Shown here in pieces: positions 1 through 7,800 of a DNA stretch of 28,460 nt. The stretch is from the NCBI GenBank assembly GCA_964392665.1, contig CAYMQB010000039.1:1-28460 (forward strand). Direction: 5' to 3'. This stretch comes from CAYMQB01 sp964392665 (GTDB taxonomy: Bacteria > Hydrothermota > E44-bin80). The notes under the pieces were generated by a model. That model worked only from the letters and a program-made list of their open reading frames with translations. It ran no database searches and was not told the DNA's origin. Each line of letters starts with the position of its first letter. Within the stretch, counting starts at the first letter, position 1. The translations under genes and the position numbers were made by a program.

Positions 1-109
1 CCGTCTGTTGTGTTATCTTTGGTTCCTGTTCGGAATCAATATAAGCATAACTGTAAGAAAGCAGAATAAAAATGCTGAGTAAACTAATGCTAAGCACTTT
101 TTTAATCAT
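1..109 (-). CDS. 5' end of an exported protein (partial, runs off the left edge)
   Basis: Only the first 36 codons are in the window. They read as a classic signal peptide: MIKK, then a hydrophobic core (VLSISLLSIFILLSYS) and a likely cleavage site after SYA, followed by a polar mature start (YIDSEQEPK). The ATG at 109 is preceded by GGGAGG with good spacing, and a near-consensus promoter lies about 50 bases upstream. The gene is divergent from the pyr operon. The mature protein is outside the window, so the function is unknown; it is probably periplasmic or further exported. Confidence 0.75.
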   Translation of the reverse strand, partial: MIKKVLSISLLSIFILLSYSYAYIDSEQEPKITQQT

Positions 110-160
110 TTGTCCTCCCAATTTTTTATCTTTACATTCCTCTTAGACTATTGTATCGGA

Positions 161-189
161 ATATTATTATGAAATACACATTTTGTCAA
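161..189 (-). promoter_or_regulatory. Sigma-70 promoter for the left-edge exported protein
   Basis: On the minus strand TTGACA (189-184) is followed after exactly 17 bases by TAATAT (166-161). It lies about 50 bases upstream of the ATG at 109. No other promoter in the window has a better-placed target gene. Confidence 0.75.
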
Positions 190-378
190 GTGAAAAGATT
201 AAAATTATTCCATATGCTTATAAGATTTTATTCAGAAAAGCTTTTTTGAGTATCTTGGTAAGCAGAATAAGCCGTTTTATTGAGAAAAGACTTTTTACAC
301 CAATATCTATTCTCCGTAGCGCCGGTAGTGAGAAGGATAAACTTTGGCAGATAGATCTGAGGTTTTGTGAAAAAGTAA

Positions 379-407
379 TTGACAGACAATGCAAAAAATG
401 ATAAAAG
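379..407 (+). promoter_or_regulatory. Probable sigma-70 promoter of the lipoprotein-pyr operon
   Basis: TTGACA (379-384), a 17-base spacer, then TAAAAG (402-407). The start codon at 452 is about 40 bases downstream. The -35 is perfect and the -10 matches four of six positions. The rest of 110-451 shows no convincing gene, and no pyrimidine-type attenuator hairpin was recognised. Confidence 0.5.
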
Positions 408-451
408 AGTGATGACTTTGTTTGCAAATAATGTATGAAGGAACGAAATTG

Positions 452-1837
452 ATGAAAAAAAAGGGACTAGCAACCATCTTAGTTTTCTGTCTTCTTTTAA
501 GCAGCTGTGCTTACTATAACACCTTCTATAATGCAAAAACTGCCTATAGCAGTGCGATGAAGGCAAAATTAGCTTCATCTAATCAAAAAGCCCCTGCTGA
601 TCTGCTCGATAAAACCATAAAGAAGTGTGGAAAACTAATAAAATATTATCCTAAGTCGAAATGGGTCGACGACGCCATTGTTCTTATGGGAAAGGCATAT
701 TTCGAAAATGGAGAATATGACAAAGCAATACGTAAATTCCAGGAATTAACCATTTACTATCCGGAAAGTCCTTTGGTGCTCGAAGCAATTTATCTGACAG
801 GTGTAACACATCATATGAAAGAGGATTACAATTTCGCAATAGCCTCTTTCGATCATGTTATAGGTTTCATTGACAATGAATTTGCTGATGATGCAGCGCA
901 TGGAGCACTTAAATCATACACTGCGAAAAGTGATTCTTCCAACTTGCTCCAACTTGGCAAAAAATTCCTGCAAAGTTTCCCAAAAAGCCCTTTTCTTCCA
1001 CAGGTCTTGCTATTAATGGCAGACACCTATATTGAAAACGGCAATTATAGTGAAGCCATAGCAATTCTTAAGAGGGCGCGTGATCGCGCAAGAAAAAGGG
1101 AAGATAAAAATGATGTGGAGGAAAAATACGCAGTTACAATGATAAGAATGGGCAATATCGAGGAGGGACTTTCCATCCTTAAAAAACTTTCAAAAAGAAC
1201 TTCGCTTCCGGAGAGAACCGCAAAGCTCGTTTTCGAAATAACCGATGCATACATCGATGATGGTAATATCAAAAAGGCTTTGAGTGAACTGGATGATTTG
1301 GTATCTCTATACTCGACAGGTCCATTTGTTGCGGAGGCATTCTATCGAAAAGGTCTAATATACGAGAATGAACTTAATGATATAGAATCCGCAGTCACGG
1401 CATATGAAAACACATTAAAACTCAATCCCACGCAGGATATCAGGACTCAAACTACCCGGAGAAACACTGTCTGCAAAGAAATAAGGACATACCGGGAGAA
1501 AATTGCGAATCCGGATAGTACTACTGGTGTTGACAAAATGCATTTTTTGCTGGCGGAAACCTTTCTTTTCGGTAAGCATTTTATCGATAGTGCATTAACT
1601 CAATATCAAAATGTTCTGGACTCCTTCCCCGAAAGTCCTCTTGCGCCAAAGGCTGCTATAGCTATTGGATGGTTATATGAAAAGGAAAAGAATGATACCG
1701 TGAAGGCTCTTATAGTGTATGAATTGGTGATAAAGAAATTCCCGGATACAGAGTATTCTGAAGAGGCTTCAACAGCAATTAACAAATTGAGAGTAGAAGC
1801 GAACAGTTCTGATAAATTCAATGAAAAGAATAAATGA
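452..1837 (+). CDS. TPR outer-membrane-type lipoprotein (BamD/SprE-like)
   Basis: A 461-residue protein whose N-terminus is a lipoprotein signal: MKKKG, a hydrophobic stretch and the lipobox LSSC with Cys19. The reading frame is open from a TTG at 422, but the ATG at 452 is preferred because AAGGA sits 9 bases upstream and the signal peptide begins there. The mature part is a chain of TPR-like helical pairs (for example around KYYPKSKWVDDAIVLMGKAY and YYPESPLVLEAIYLTG), in the style of BamD and related outer-membrane assembly lipoproteins. The early motif YYNTFYNAK resembles TPR lipoproteins of FCB-type bacteria, including SprE/PorW-like proteins, but that link is only a resemblance. It overlaps pyrK by 17 bases and heads the operon. 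The role is inferred as a periplasmic scaffold on the outer membrane. Confidence 0.85.
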   Translation: MKKKGLATILVFCLLLSSCAYYNTFYNAKTAYSSAMKAKLASSNQKAPADLLDKTIKKCGKLIKYYPKSKWVDDAIVLMGKAYFENGEYDKAIRKFQELTIYYPESPLVLEAIYLTGVTHHMKEDYNFAIASFDHVIGFIDNEFADDAAHGALKSYTAKSDSSNLLQLGKKFLQSFPKSPFLPQVLLLMADTYIENGNYSEAIAILKRARDRARKREDKNDVEEKYAVTMIRMGNIEEGLSILKKLSKRTSLPERTAKLVFEITDAYIDDGNIKKALSELDDLVSLYSTGPFVAEAFYRKGLIYENELNDIESAVTAYENTLKLNPTQDIRTQTTRRNTVCKEIRTYREKIANPDSTTGVDKMHFLLAETFLFGKHFIDSALTQYQNVLDSFPESPLAPKAAIAIGWLYEKEKNDTVKALIVYELVIKKFPDTEYSEEASTAINKLRVEANSSDKFNEKNK

Positions 1838-2597
1838 TTTTAGAGCAATCCTTGAAAGTAAGAGACAAATAGAGCCCGATATATTTTTAATCGAATTCTT
1901 ATTACCTGATTTTGATGGTTCGGCGGATCCGGGTCAATTTATGATGTTGAAATCAGTTTCTACATACGACCCTTTCCTAAGGAGACCATATAGTATTTTT
2001 GACTGCGGCAAAGGTCGAATTACAATACTCCTGAAAGTAGTTGGATTTGGTTCGAGAATAATAGCTGGGATGAGAAAGGAGCAAGAGTTGAATATGCTGG
2101 GACCTCTTGGAAACGGTTTCCCTTTCCCTTCTGGTGAACACTCCATTCTCATAGCAGGTGGGATAGGCCTTGCGCCTCTCTGGTTTTTGGCAAAAGAATT
2201 GAAGTCCAGAAAAAAACCTTTCTCAATGATATACGGTGAAAAAACTGTTTCCGGTGTGTCAAATGAGGTCGAAAAAACGTTTGGAGAAATTGTCCATATA
2301 GCAACTGAAGATGGTTCAAAAGGATATAAAACCACTGCAATAGGAATAGTACCTTCGATTTTCGATGAAATGGGCGAGAGGCAATACGCCCTTTATGCGT
2401 GCGGTCCAAAAGCAATGCTAAAAGAAACGATTTCCTTGGCGGAAGAAAGAGCCGTTCCGGTTTACGTCTCGTTGGAGGAAAGAATGGCTTGCGGTATAGG
2501 TGTTTGTCTTGGTTGCAGTGTAAAAAGCTCTAACAAAGGGTATCTAACAGTCTGCAAAGACGGACCTGTATTTAAGGGACAGGATGTAGAGTTTTGA
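1821..2597 (+). CDS. pyrK: Dihydroorotate dehydrogenase B, electron-transfer subunit
   Basis: This is the FAD and 2Fe-2S subunit of the class 1B dihydroorotate dehydrogenase, which passes electrons from the PyrD FMN to NAD+. The 258-residue protein shows the ferredoxin-reductase fold: the FAD motif RRPYS at 54-58, the nucleotide-binding GGIGLAP at 113-119, YACGPKAML near 192-200, and the C-terminal cluster cysteines 224, 229, 232 and 245 in the spacing CGIGVCLGC plus VCKDGP. The length matches the family. The ATG lies inside the end of the lipoprotein gene, and its stop overlaps the pyrD start (TTGA), so translation is coupled. Its presence next to pyrD identifies PyrD as the NAD-linked heterotetrameric type. 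Confidence 0.95.
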   Translation: MKRINDFRAILESKRQIEPDIFLIEFLLPDFDGSADPGQFMMLKSVSTYDPFLRRPYSIFDCGKGRITILLKVVGFGSRIIAGMRKEQELNMLGPLGNGFPFPSGEHSILIAGGIGLAPLWFLAKELKSRKKPFSMIYGEKTVSGVSNEVEKTFGEIVHIATEDGSKGYKTTAIGIVPSIFDEMGERQYALYACGPKAMLKETISLAEERAVPVYVSLEERMACGIGVCLGCSVKSSNKGYLTVCKDGPVFKGQDVEF

Positions 2598-3505
2598 AAG
2601 CAAACCTTGAAGTCCAAATAGGAGCATTGAAGTTCAAGAATCCCGTTCTAACAGCTTCTGGCACTTTTGGATACGGTAAAATTATGGGTAGAATAATCGA
2701 TATTTCATCCTTGGGGGGAATAATTACGAAATCTATTACGACTAAACCCAAAGAAGGTAATCCAGCACCCCGTATAGTTGAAACCCCCTGTGGAATGCTG
2801 AATTCCATTGGTCTGGAGAACAAAGGATTAGAAAATTTTCTAACAGAGGTTCTTCCCGAAATACAGAAATTTAAAACGAATAAAATCGCAAGCATCGCTG
2901 GTGAATCTGTTGATGAATACAAAATACTTTCAGAAACCCTCGATGGAAAGGTTGATGCGCTTGAGGTTAACATTTCCTGTCCGAATGTCAGAAACGGGGG
3001 AATGAGTTTTGGTCAAGATATGGACAGTGTTAAAAATATTACAAGAGCAGTAAGAGAAAATACGTCCCTGCCGGTTATTGTAAAACTAACGCCAAATGTT
3101 ACGAATATTAAGGGTATTGCGAAAATTTGCGAGAACAGCGGTGCCGATGCGATTTCTCTGGTCAACACATATAAGGGATTGTCCATAGATACAGACGGTA
3201 AAGTTTCAAAACTCGGGAGTTTTAGTGGTGGGCTTTCTGGTCCGGCAATCAAACCGTTGGCACTATATGCAGTTTCTGAAGTATACTCTGAAGTTACTAT
3301 TCCTGTGATTGGTTGCGGAGGTATAATGGATGCCTCCGATGCTATTGAATTCATTATGGCAGGAGCAACTCTTATCGAGGTAGGGTCGGCTACATTTAGG
3401 GATCCCATGGCAGCAATTAAAATTGTCCAGGGATTAAAGATTTATTCTGACAAAGAAAAAATGAATAAGATTATGGAAATTAGAGGTATTGTAAATGAAA
3501 ACTAA
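2594..3505 (+). CDS. pyrD: Dihydroorotate dehydrogenase B, catalytic subunit
   Basis: Oxidises dihydroorotate to orotate with FMN. The 303-residue TIM barrel has GTFGYG at 23-28, ITKSIT at 44-49 and the class 1 active-site segment NISCPNV, whose Cys129 is the catalytic base typical of 1A/1B enzymes. It also has KLTPNVTNI, NTYKGLSIDT, GGLSGPAIKP and the FMN phosphate loop around IGCGGI and IMAGATLIEVGS. The start is TTG at 2594, overlapping the pyrK stop by four bases, with AGGA nine bases upstream. No in-frame ATG gives the conserved N-terminal strand. With PyrK next door this is the NAD+-dependent 1B form. Confidence 0.95.
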   Translation: MKANLEVQIGALKFKNPVLTASGTFGYGKIMGRIIDISSLGGIITKSITTKPKEGNPAPRIVETPCGMLNSIGLENKGLENFLTEVLPEIQKFKTNKIASIAGESVDEYKILSETLDGKVDALEVNISCPNVRNGGMSFGQDMDSVKNITRAVRENTSLPVIVKLTPNVTNIKGIAKICENSGADAISLVNTYKGLSIDTDGKVSKLGSFSGGLSGPAIKPLALYAVSEVYSEVTIPVIGCGGIMDASDAIEFIMAGATLIEVGSATFRDPMAAIKIVQGLKIYSDKEKMNKIMEIRGIVNEN

Positions 3506-3866
3506 ACTAGTTATACTGTCAATGTTGCTTCCGTTATTGTTTTCCTGCGCGCCGTCTCAAAGATTTAGCAACAGAAAATCAGATAGCCTTATAGGTTTTG
3601 CAACATATTATGGACCTGGATTCCATGGCAAGAAAACTGCTTCAGGTGAGATCTTCAATATGAATAAAATGACGTGTGCACATAGGACGCTGCCTTTTGG
3701 AACAAAACTTTTAGTTACAAATCTATCCAACAATAAGTCAGTTGTAGTAAGGGTAAACGATAGGGGTCCCTTTGTAAAAGGTGTTATACTCGACCTTTCA
3801 AAGGCTGCTGCACAGAAGATTGTTCTCGGAGGGAAAGCAAAAGTAAAAATGGAAATATTTAAATGA
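3495..3866 (+). CDS. rlpA: RlpA-like septal lipoprotein (double-psi beta-barrel)
   Basis: A small lipoprotein (123 residues): the signal peptide ends in the lipobox LFSC, Cys18. The mature part is one DPBB domain with the RlpA hallmarks ATYYGPGFHGKKTASGE, AHRTLPFGT (His63), VVVRVNDRGPF (Asp89) and a DLSKAAA segment. His and Asp at these places are the residues linked to lytic transglycosylase activity in characterised RlpA proteins. There is no C-terminal SPOR domain, unlike the E. coli and Pseudomonas proteins, so it would not bind denuded septal glycan that way. Its ATG overlaps the end of pyrD, with GAGG 8 bases upstream. An envelope gene inside a pyr operon is unusual. Confidence 0.88.
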   Translation: MKTKLVILSMLLPLLFSCAPSQRFSNRKSDSLIGFATYYGPGFHGKKTASGEIFNMNKMTCAHRTLPFGTKLLVTNLSNNKSVVVRVNDRGPFVKGVILDLSKAAAQKIVLGGKAKVKMEIFK

Positions 3867-3888
3867 AGTCTAAATAGCTGGAGGTAAA

Positions 3889-4620
3889 ATGAAGATGAAG
3901 GATGAAGAAAGACTGATCGTTCCATTGGATGTTTTAACCTTAAAAGATGCCATAAGCATAATGGAAGAACTTGGAGATGTTGTTAAATTTTTCAAGATTG
4001 GATGCGCTCTTTTCACTGCTGTTGGTCCTAAATCTATTGAAGAGGCCAAGAAACGAGGATTTAAGGTTTTTCTCGATTTGAAATATTTTGATATCCCTTC
4101 CGTTGTTACAAAAGCTGTTGAATCGCTTATAAATCTCGACGTTGATATTTTCACAGTTCATACGCTTGGAGGATTTGAATTGATGGAAAGTGTCGTTAAG
4201 ATTTTGTGGAATGAGAAGAAAAAGCCGCTTGTGTTAGGCGTTACCATTTTGACAAGCATAAATGAAGCCTTTCTGCGAGATGTTCTGGGAACATCCAATG
4301 TGAGTATTGACGAGGAAGTTGGAAGATTGGCAGAACTCGCAAGAAGCGCAGGACTAAATGGTGTTGTTGCCTCAGCGTTCGAGATTGAAAGGATAAGAAA
4401 GATATGCGGAAGCAAGTTTGTCGTCTTAACGCCTGGCATCAGACCAGAAGGGACGGAAACATTTGAACAGAAAAGGGTTTTAACCCCAAAAGAAGCTATC
4501 AAGAGAGGAGCAGACTACATAGTTGTTGGTAGACCAATTATCAACAGCAAGGAGCCACTCAAGGTAGCTCGGGAAATTATAGCGGAGATAAAGGAAGGGA
4601 AAAATGAAAGAACCGATTGA
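3889..4620 (+). CDS. pyrF: Orotidine 5'-phosphate decarboxylase
   Basis: Converts OMP to UMP, the last step of de novo pyrimidine synthesis. The 243-residue TIM barrel carries LIVPLDV at 9-15, the catalytic charged network DLKYFDIP (Asp63, Lys65, Asp68), VDIFTVHTLGG, and the phosphate-binding end LTPGIRPEG followed by GADYIVVGRPI. GGAGG lies only four bases before the ATG at 3889. A second ATG at 3895 is possible, but yebC in the same operon shows that the GGAGG-N4-ATG arrangement is used here. The 3' end overlaps pyrE by 17 bases. Confidence 0.95.
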   Translation: MKMKDEERLIVPLDVLTLKDAISIMEELGDVVKFFKIGCALFTAVGPKSIEEAKKRGFKVFLDLKYFDIPSVVTKAVESLINLDVDIFTVHTLGGFELMESVVKILWNEKKKPLVLGVTILTSINEAFLRDVLGTSNVSIDEEVGRLAELARSAGLNGVVASAFEIERIRKICGSKFVVLTPGIRPEGTETFEQKRVLTPKEAIKRGADYIVVGRPIINSKEPLKVAREIIAEIKEGKNERTD

Positions 4621-5182
4621 GGAACTTCTTTGGGAAAGTGGTGTCTTGTTAAAGGGACATTTTCTCCTGACAAGTGGACTACACAGCGAATTTTACTTTG
4701 AGAAATTCAAGGTACTTGAAAAACCGGAAGTTACATCACTTCTTTGTAGCAAGATAGCAATTCAGTTTTCTACATCCAAAATCGACCGTGTAATCGGGCC
4801 CACCACAGGAGGCATAATCCTTGCTTACGAGGTAGCAAGACAGCTTGAAACTCTCACAGGAATTGCCGAAGAAGACGGAAAAGGTGGAAGAACAATAAGA
4901 AGGGGAACGAGTATCGAAAAGGGTGAAAATATTCTTATAGTGGATGATGTTCTGACCACGGGTGGTTCGCTTAAAGCGACTGTCGAAGCGGTATTGGCAA
5001 AGAAAGGTTTGGTTTCAGGTATAGCTGTGTTGATTGATAGAAGCCCAAAAACACTTGATCTGGGATATAAAATGTATGCCGTTTATAAAAAAGTAGTAAA
5101 AAATTACCTTCCGGATGACTGTCCTTTATGTAGGAAAAACATTCCTTTAACCCGGAAAGGCGGAATAAAGGAGGTAAAATGA
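4604..5182 (+). CDS. pyrE: Orotate phosphoribosyltransferase
   Basis: Joins orotate and PRPP to give OMP. The 192-residue protein has VIGPTTGGIILAYEVA at 63-78 and the PRPP-binding motif ILIVDDVLTTGGS at 110-122. The C-terminal CPLCRKNIPL segment is common in the longer bacterial and archaeal-type PyrE subgroup. The start ATG follows AAGGAAGGG and lies within the end of pyrF. Its stop overlaps the ATG of yebC. Together with pyrK, pyrD and pyrF it completes dihydroorotate to UMP; pyrB, pyrC and carA/carB are not in this window. Confidence 0.95.
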   Translation: MKEPIEELLWESGVLLKGHFLLTSGLHSEFYFEKFKVLEKPEVTSLLCSKIAIQFSTSKIDRVIGPTTGGIILAYEVARQLETLTGIAEEDGKGGRTIRRGTSIEKGENILIVDDVLTTGGSLKATVEAVLAKKGLVSGIAVLIDRSPKTLDLGYKMYAVYKKVVKNYLPDDCPLCRKNIPLTRKGGIKEVK

Positions 5183-5928
5183 GTGGGCATTCAAAGTGGA
5201 GCACAATAAAAAGAAAAAAGGGAAAGATGGATGCAAAGAGAGGTCGCATATTTACCAGGCTTATTAAAGAAATAACCGTGTCAGCGAGGGCAAGTGGGGG
5301 TGATCCAGATTCAAACCCCCGTCTGAGAACTGCAATTACAACCGCGAAATCGGAAAATATGCCGAATGAAAACATAGAAAGGGCAATTAAAAAAGGAACA
5401 GGAGAACTTCCGGGGACACGTTACGAGGAAACGCATTTCGAAGCCTATGGTCCGGGGGGTGTGGCTATACTTATAGAAGCACTCACCGATAACAAAAACA
5501 GAACGACAGCCGACATACGTCATATTCTAACACACTACGGGGGAAGTTTGGGTGAAACCGGTTCTGTTACCTGGATATTCCAACAGAAAGGACTCATTCA
5601 CTTAGAAAAGGATGACATTGATGAAGACAAACTTCTTGAGATATCGCTCGATGGTGGTGCAGAAGATGTCCTGCTACAAGGGGACATATATGAAATAACG
5701 GTAGATTCTTTAAATTTCGAGAATGTGAAGACTCTACTTGAAAAAGGCAAATACAAAATTCTCAAAGCCGAGATAACAAAAGCACCCCAATCAAGCGTTC
5801 AAATAAGTGATAAAAAAAGTGCGGAAAAAATACTCAATCTGATGGAAGCACTGGAAGAACAGGAAGACATCCAGAACATTTACTCAAACTTTGATATCCC
5901 GGATGAGATTCTGGAAAAGATCGCGTGA
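5179..5928 (+). CDS. yebC: YebC/PmpR family protein (TACO1-like)
   Basis: A conserved protein of 249 residues beginning with the family signature MSGHSKWSTIKRKKGK and DAKRGRIFTRLIKEI, then GGDPDSNPRLR, NMPNENIERAIKKG and YGPGGVAILIEALTDN. YebC family members have been described as transcriptional regulators and, more recently, as ribosome-associated factors that help translation of proline stretches; the sequence cannot separate these roles. GGAGG stands four bases before the ATG. The gene is coupled to pyrE upstream (overlap of four bases) and to the HAD gene downstream (GTGA overlap). Confidence 0.95.
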   Translation: MSGHSKWSTIKRKKGKMDAKRGRIFTRLIKEITVSARASGGDPDSNPRLRTAITTAKSENMPNENIERAIKKGTGELPGTRYEETHFEAYGPGGVAILIEALTDNKNRTTADIRHILTHYGGSLGETGSVTWIFQQKGLIHLEKDDIDEDKLLEISLDGGAEDVLLQGDIYEITVDSLNFENVKTLLEKGKYKILKAEITKAPQSSVQISDKKSAEKILNLMEALEEQEDIQNIYSNFDIPDEILEKIA

Positions 5929-6485
5929 GCAGATTGGCAAGGAAAACTGTGCTCAAGGCTGTGATCTTTGACCTGGATGGAACATTAGTAAGTTCATTTT
6001 ATGACTGGGGATTGATAAGAAACAAAATTGGTGTAAGAGATCTCCCCATACTTACATACATTGATAGTCTGAAAAAACCACTCAAACAGCGAGCCTTCAA
6101 GATACTTGAATCGTTCGAAGTTAAGGCAACCAAAAATGCAGGGCTACGACCGGGAATAAGAAAAGTTCTTTCAATTATTTCAAATAAGAAATTAAAAAAG
6201 GCAATAGTCACAAATAATTCAATCAAAAACGTTAATTATCTGTTAAAAAAATTTAAAATCTCATTTGATGTTATTATTACAAGGGACGATGGAGTCTGGA
6301 AACCATCCGCAGAACCATTGCTGATGGCAATTAAGCAGATGGAATTAAAAAAGGATGAGGTGCTTTTTGTTGGAGATAGTAACCCTGACATTATCGCATC
6401 CAGGAAAGCTGGGATTAAATTCTTTTCGTTAAGTGAAAAATCCTGGGTCTCCGATTTGCTGGATTTGATAAATGAATCTGCTTAA
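5925..6485 (+). CDS. HAD-superfamily phosphatase (phosphoglycolate phosphatase-like)
   Basis: All four HAD motifs are visible in 186 residues: FDLDGT with nucleophile Asp16 and Asp18, IVTNNS with Thr96, Lys126 in VWKPS, and FVGDSNPD with Asp151 and Asp155. A helical cap lies at about 25-85, as in the HAD-IA group. The substrate cannot be read from sequence; Gph-like phosphoglycolate or nucleotide phosphatase activity is possible. The start is GTG at 5925 in a GTGA overlap with the yebC stop. The next in-frame start would cut into the first motif region, so the GTG is well supported. Confidence 0.85.
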   Translation: MSRLARKTVLKAVIFDLDGTLVSSFYDWGLIRNKIGVRDLPILTYIDSLKKPLKQRAFKILESFEVKATKNAGLRPGIRKVLSIISNKKLKKAIVTNNSIKNVNYLLKKFKISFDVIITRDDGVWKPSAEPLLMAIKQMELKKDEVLFVGDSNPDIIASRKAGIKFFSLSEKSWVSDLLDLINESA

Positions 6486-6506
6486 TTAATATCGTTATTT
6501 GAACAA

Positions 6507-7721
6507 ATGCTATCCTTAATATATCTATTAATCATTGTAATCGCAATAGTTGGTCTCATTAAATTCCGTGTGAATATTGCTTTAGTTCTCTTTGCAGGTG
6601 CTGTTCTATCTGGAATACTATTTAAAATAGGATTTATAGGTTTTTTTCTTACGCTTCTTAAGAGCATAATAAGTACGGATACACTCTCCCTTGTCGCGAC
6701 AGTAATTCTTATAATGTATTTGGGAGCACTGCTTGAAAAAAGAGGAGACCTTGCAAGAATGCTTGAATCTCTCCGTGCATTGATATTGGATAGTAGATTA
6801 TCTCTGGTTATACCTTCGAGTATTATGGGGTTGCTTCCTATGCCTGGAGGTGCTCTTATGTCGGCGCCAATGTTAAAAGAAGGTGCCAAAGATTTTAACC
6901 TGACAGCGGCAAGTAAAACATACCTTAACTTTTGGTTCAGGCATATCTGGGAGTACTTCTGGCCTCTTTATCCTGGCTTAATACTGGCAGCATCAATAAC
7001 GCAAGTGCCAATTTTTGTCATCGCTCGATTTCAGTTTCCCCTGACACTTGCTGCGATCCTTGCAGGTTTGATTTTTGGGCTAAGGAGATTACCCTTCAAA
7101 GTGACTACTCAAGTACTTAACAAGAGATTCGCACTGAAGAAACTTCTTCTATCAACCTGGCACATTTCAATTATTATAATTCTCGTTCTGGCTTTTAAGC
7201 TAAATGTTCTATATGTTATGGTTGCTATTTCATTTTTTGTCACCATTCTAACGAGAATAAAAAAAGATGCCTGGATTGGAGTTATAAAACAAGCATTTAC
7301 ATATAAAACAATATTTTTACTGTTTTCCGTAATGTTTTTCAAGGCTGTGCTCATTAATTCGGGAGCAATTGACTCGTTAACTTCTATTCTAAAACCAGAA
7401 GGGATCTCCTTGTGGTTTCTTCTTTTTATCGCACCTTTTCTTGTGGGTTTCTTAACGGGTGTCAACCATGCTTATGTTGGAGTTGCTTTCCCAATTCTTT
7501 TGCCTTTTTTTGTGCAGAATGGGATAAATCTTTCATATATAATGTTTGCCTATGCAAGTGGATTTGCCGGAATACTACTTTCTCCTGTCCATCTCTGTCT
7601 TGTACTTACAAAGGAATATTTCAAAGCAGATTTTAATCCAATATATAGACTTTTGATTCCACCGGTTGTTTTCGTCTGGCTAATTTCTCTTTTGATGTTT
7701 TTTCTATACAGGTTGAGTTAA
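6507..7721 (+). CDS. DUF401-family integral membrane protein (ion-transporter-superfamily-like permease)
   Basis: A polytopic membrane protein of 404 residues with about ten or more hydrophobic helices. It has the family landmarks GLLPMPGGALMSAPML near 110-125, then NFWFRHIWEYFWPLYPG around 141-157, and a second re-entrant-like segment GFLTGVNHAYVGVAFP in the C-terminal half. The paired glycine/proline-rich segments in two halves fit the IT superfamily of anion and organic-acid carriers, but no substrate is known for DUF401. It follows the HAD gene after 21 bases with no clear Shine-Dalgarno, so it may be translated by readthrough of the operon or weakly. It is the last gene of the rightward operon. 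Confidence 0.82.
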   Translation: MLSLIYLLIIVIAIVGLIKFRVNIALVLFAGAVLSGILFKIGFIGFFLTLLKSIISTDTLSLVATVILIMYLGALLEKRGDLARMLESLRALILDSRLSLVIPSSIMGLLPMPGGALMSAPMLKEGAKDFNLTAASKTYLNFWFRHIWEYFWPLYPGLILAASITQVPIFVIARFQFPLTLAAILAGLIFGLRRLPFKVTTQVLNKRFALKKLLLSTWHISIIIILVLAFKLNVLYVMVAISFFVTILTRIKKDAWIGVIKQAFTYKTIFLLFSVMFFKAVLINSGAIDSLTSILKPEGISLWFLLFIAPFLVGFLTGVNHAYVGVAFPILLPFFVQNGINLSYIMFAYASGFAGILLSPVHLCLVLTKEYFKADFNPIYRLLIPPVVFVWLISLLMFFLYRLS

Positions 7722-7741
7722 TAGATTACCACGTGTTTTCG

Positions 7742-7756
7742 TTCCCTAACAGGGAA
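7742..7756. terminator. Small hairpin between convergent genes
   Basis: TTCCCT, loop AAC, AGGGAA: a perfect six-base stem between the DUF401 gene and the convergent TonB receptor gene. There is no T-tract on either side, so termination by this hairpin is only a suggestion based on its position. Confidence 0.3.
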
Positions 7757-7800
7757 ATCGGTGCTCCAGTTTTAAGGGTGTAGTGGTTAGCCCTGGTAAA

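Noticed and set aside
183..401. Open frame of 72 codons in the left intergenic region
   Set aside because: No ribosome-binding site or recognisable protein features, and it overlaps the -35 region of the divergent promoter; treated as chance.
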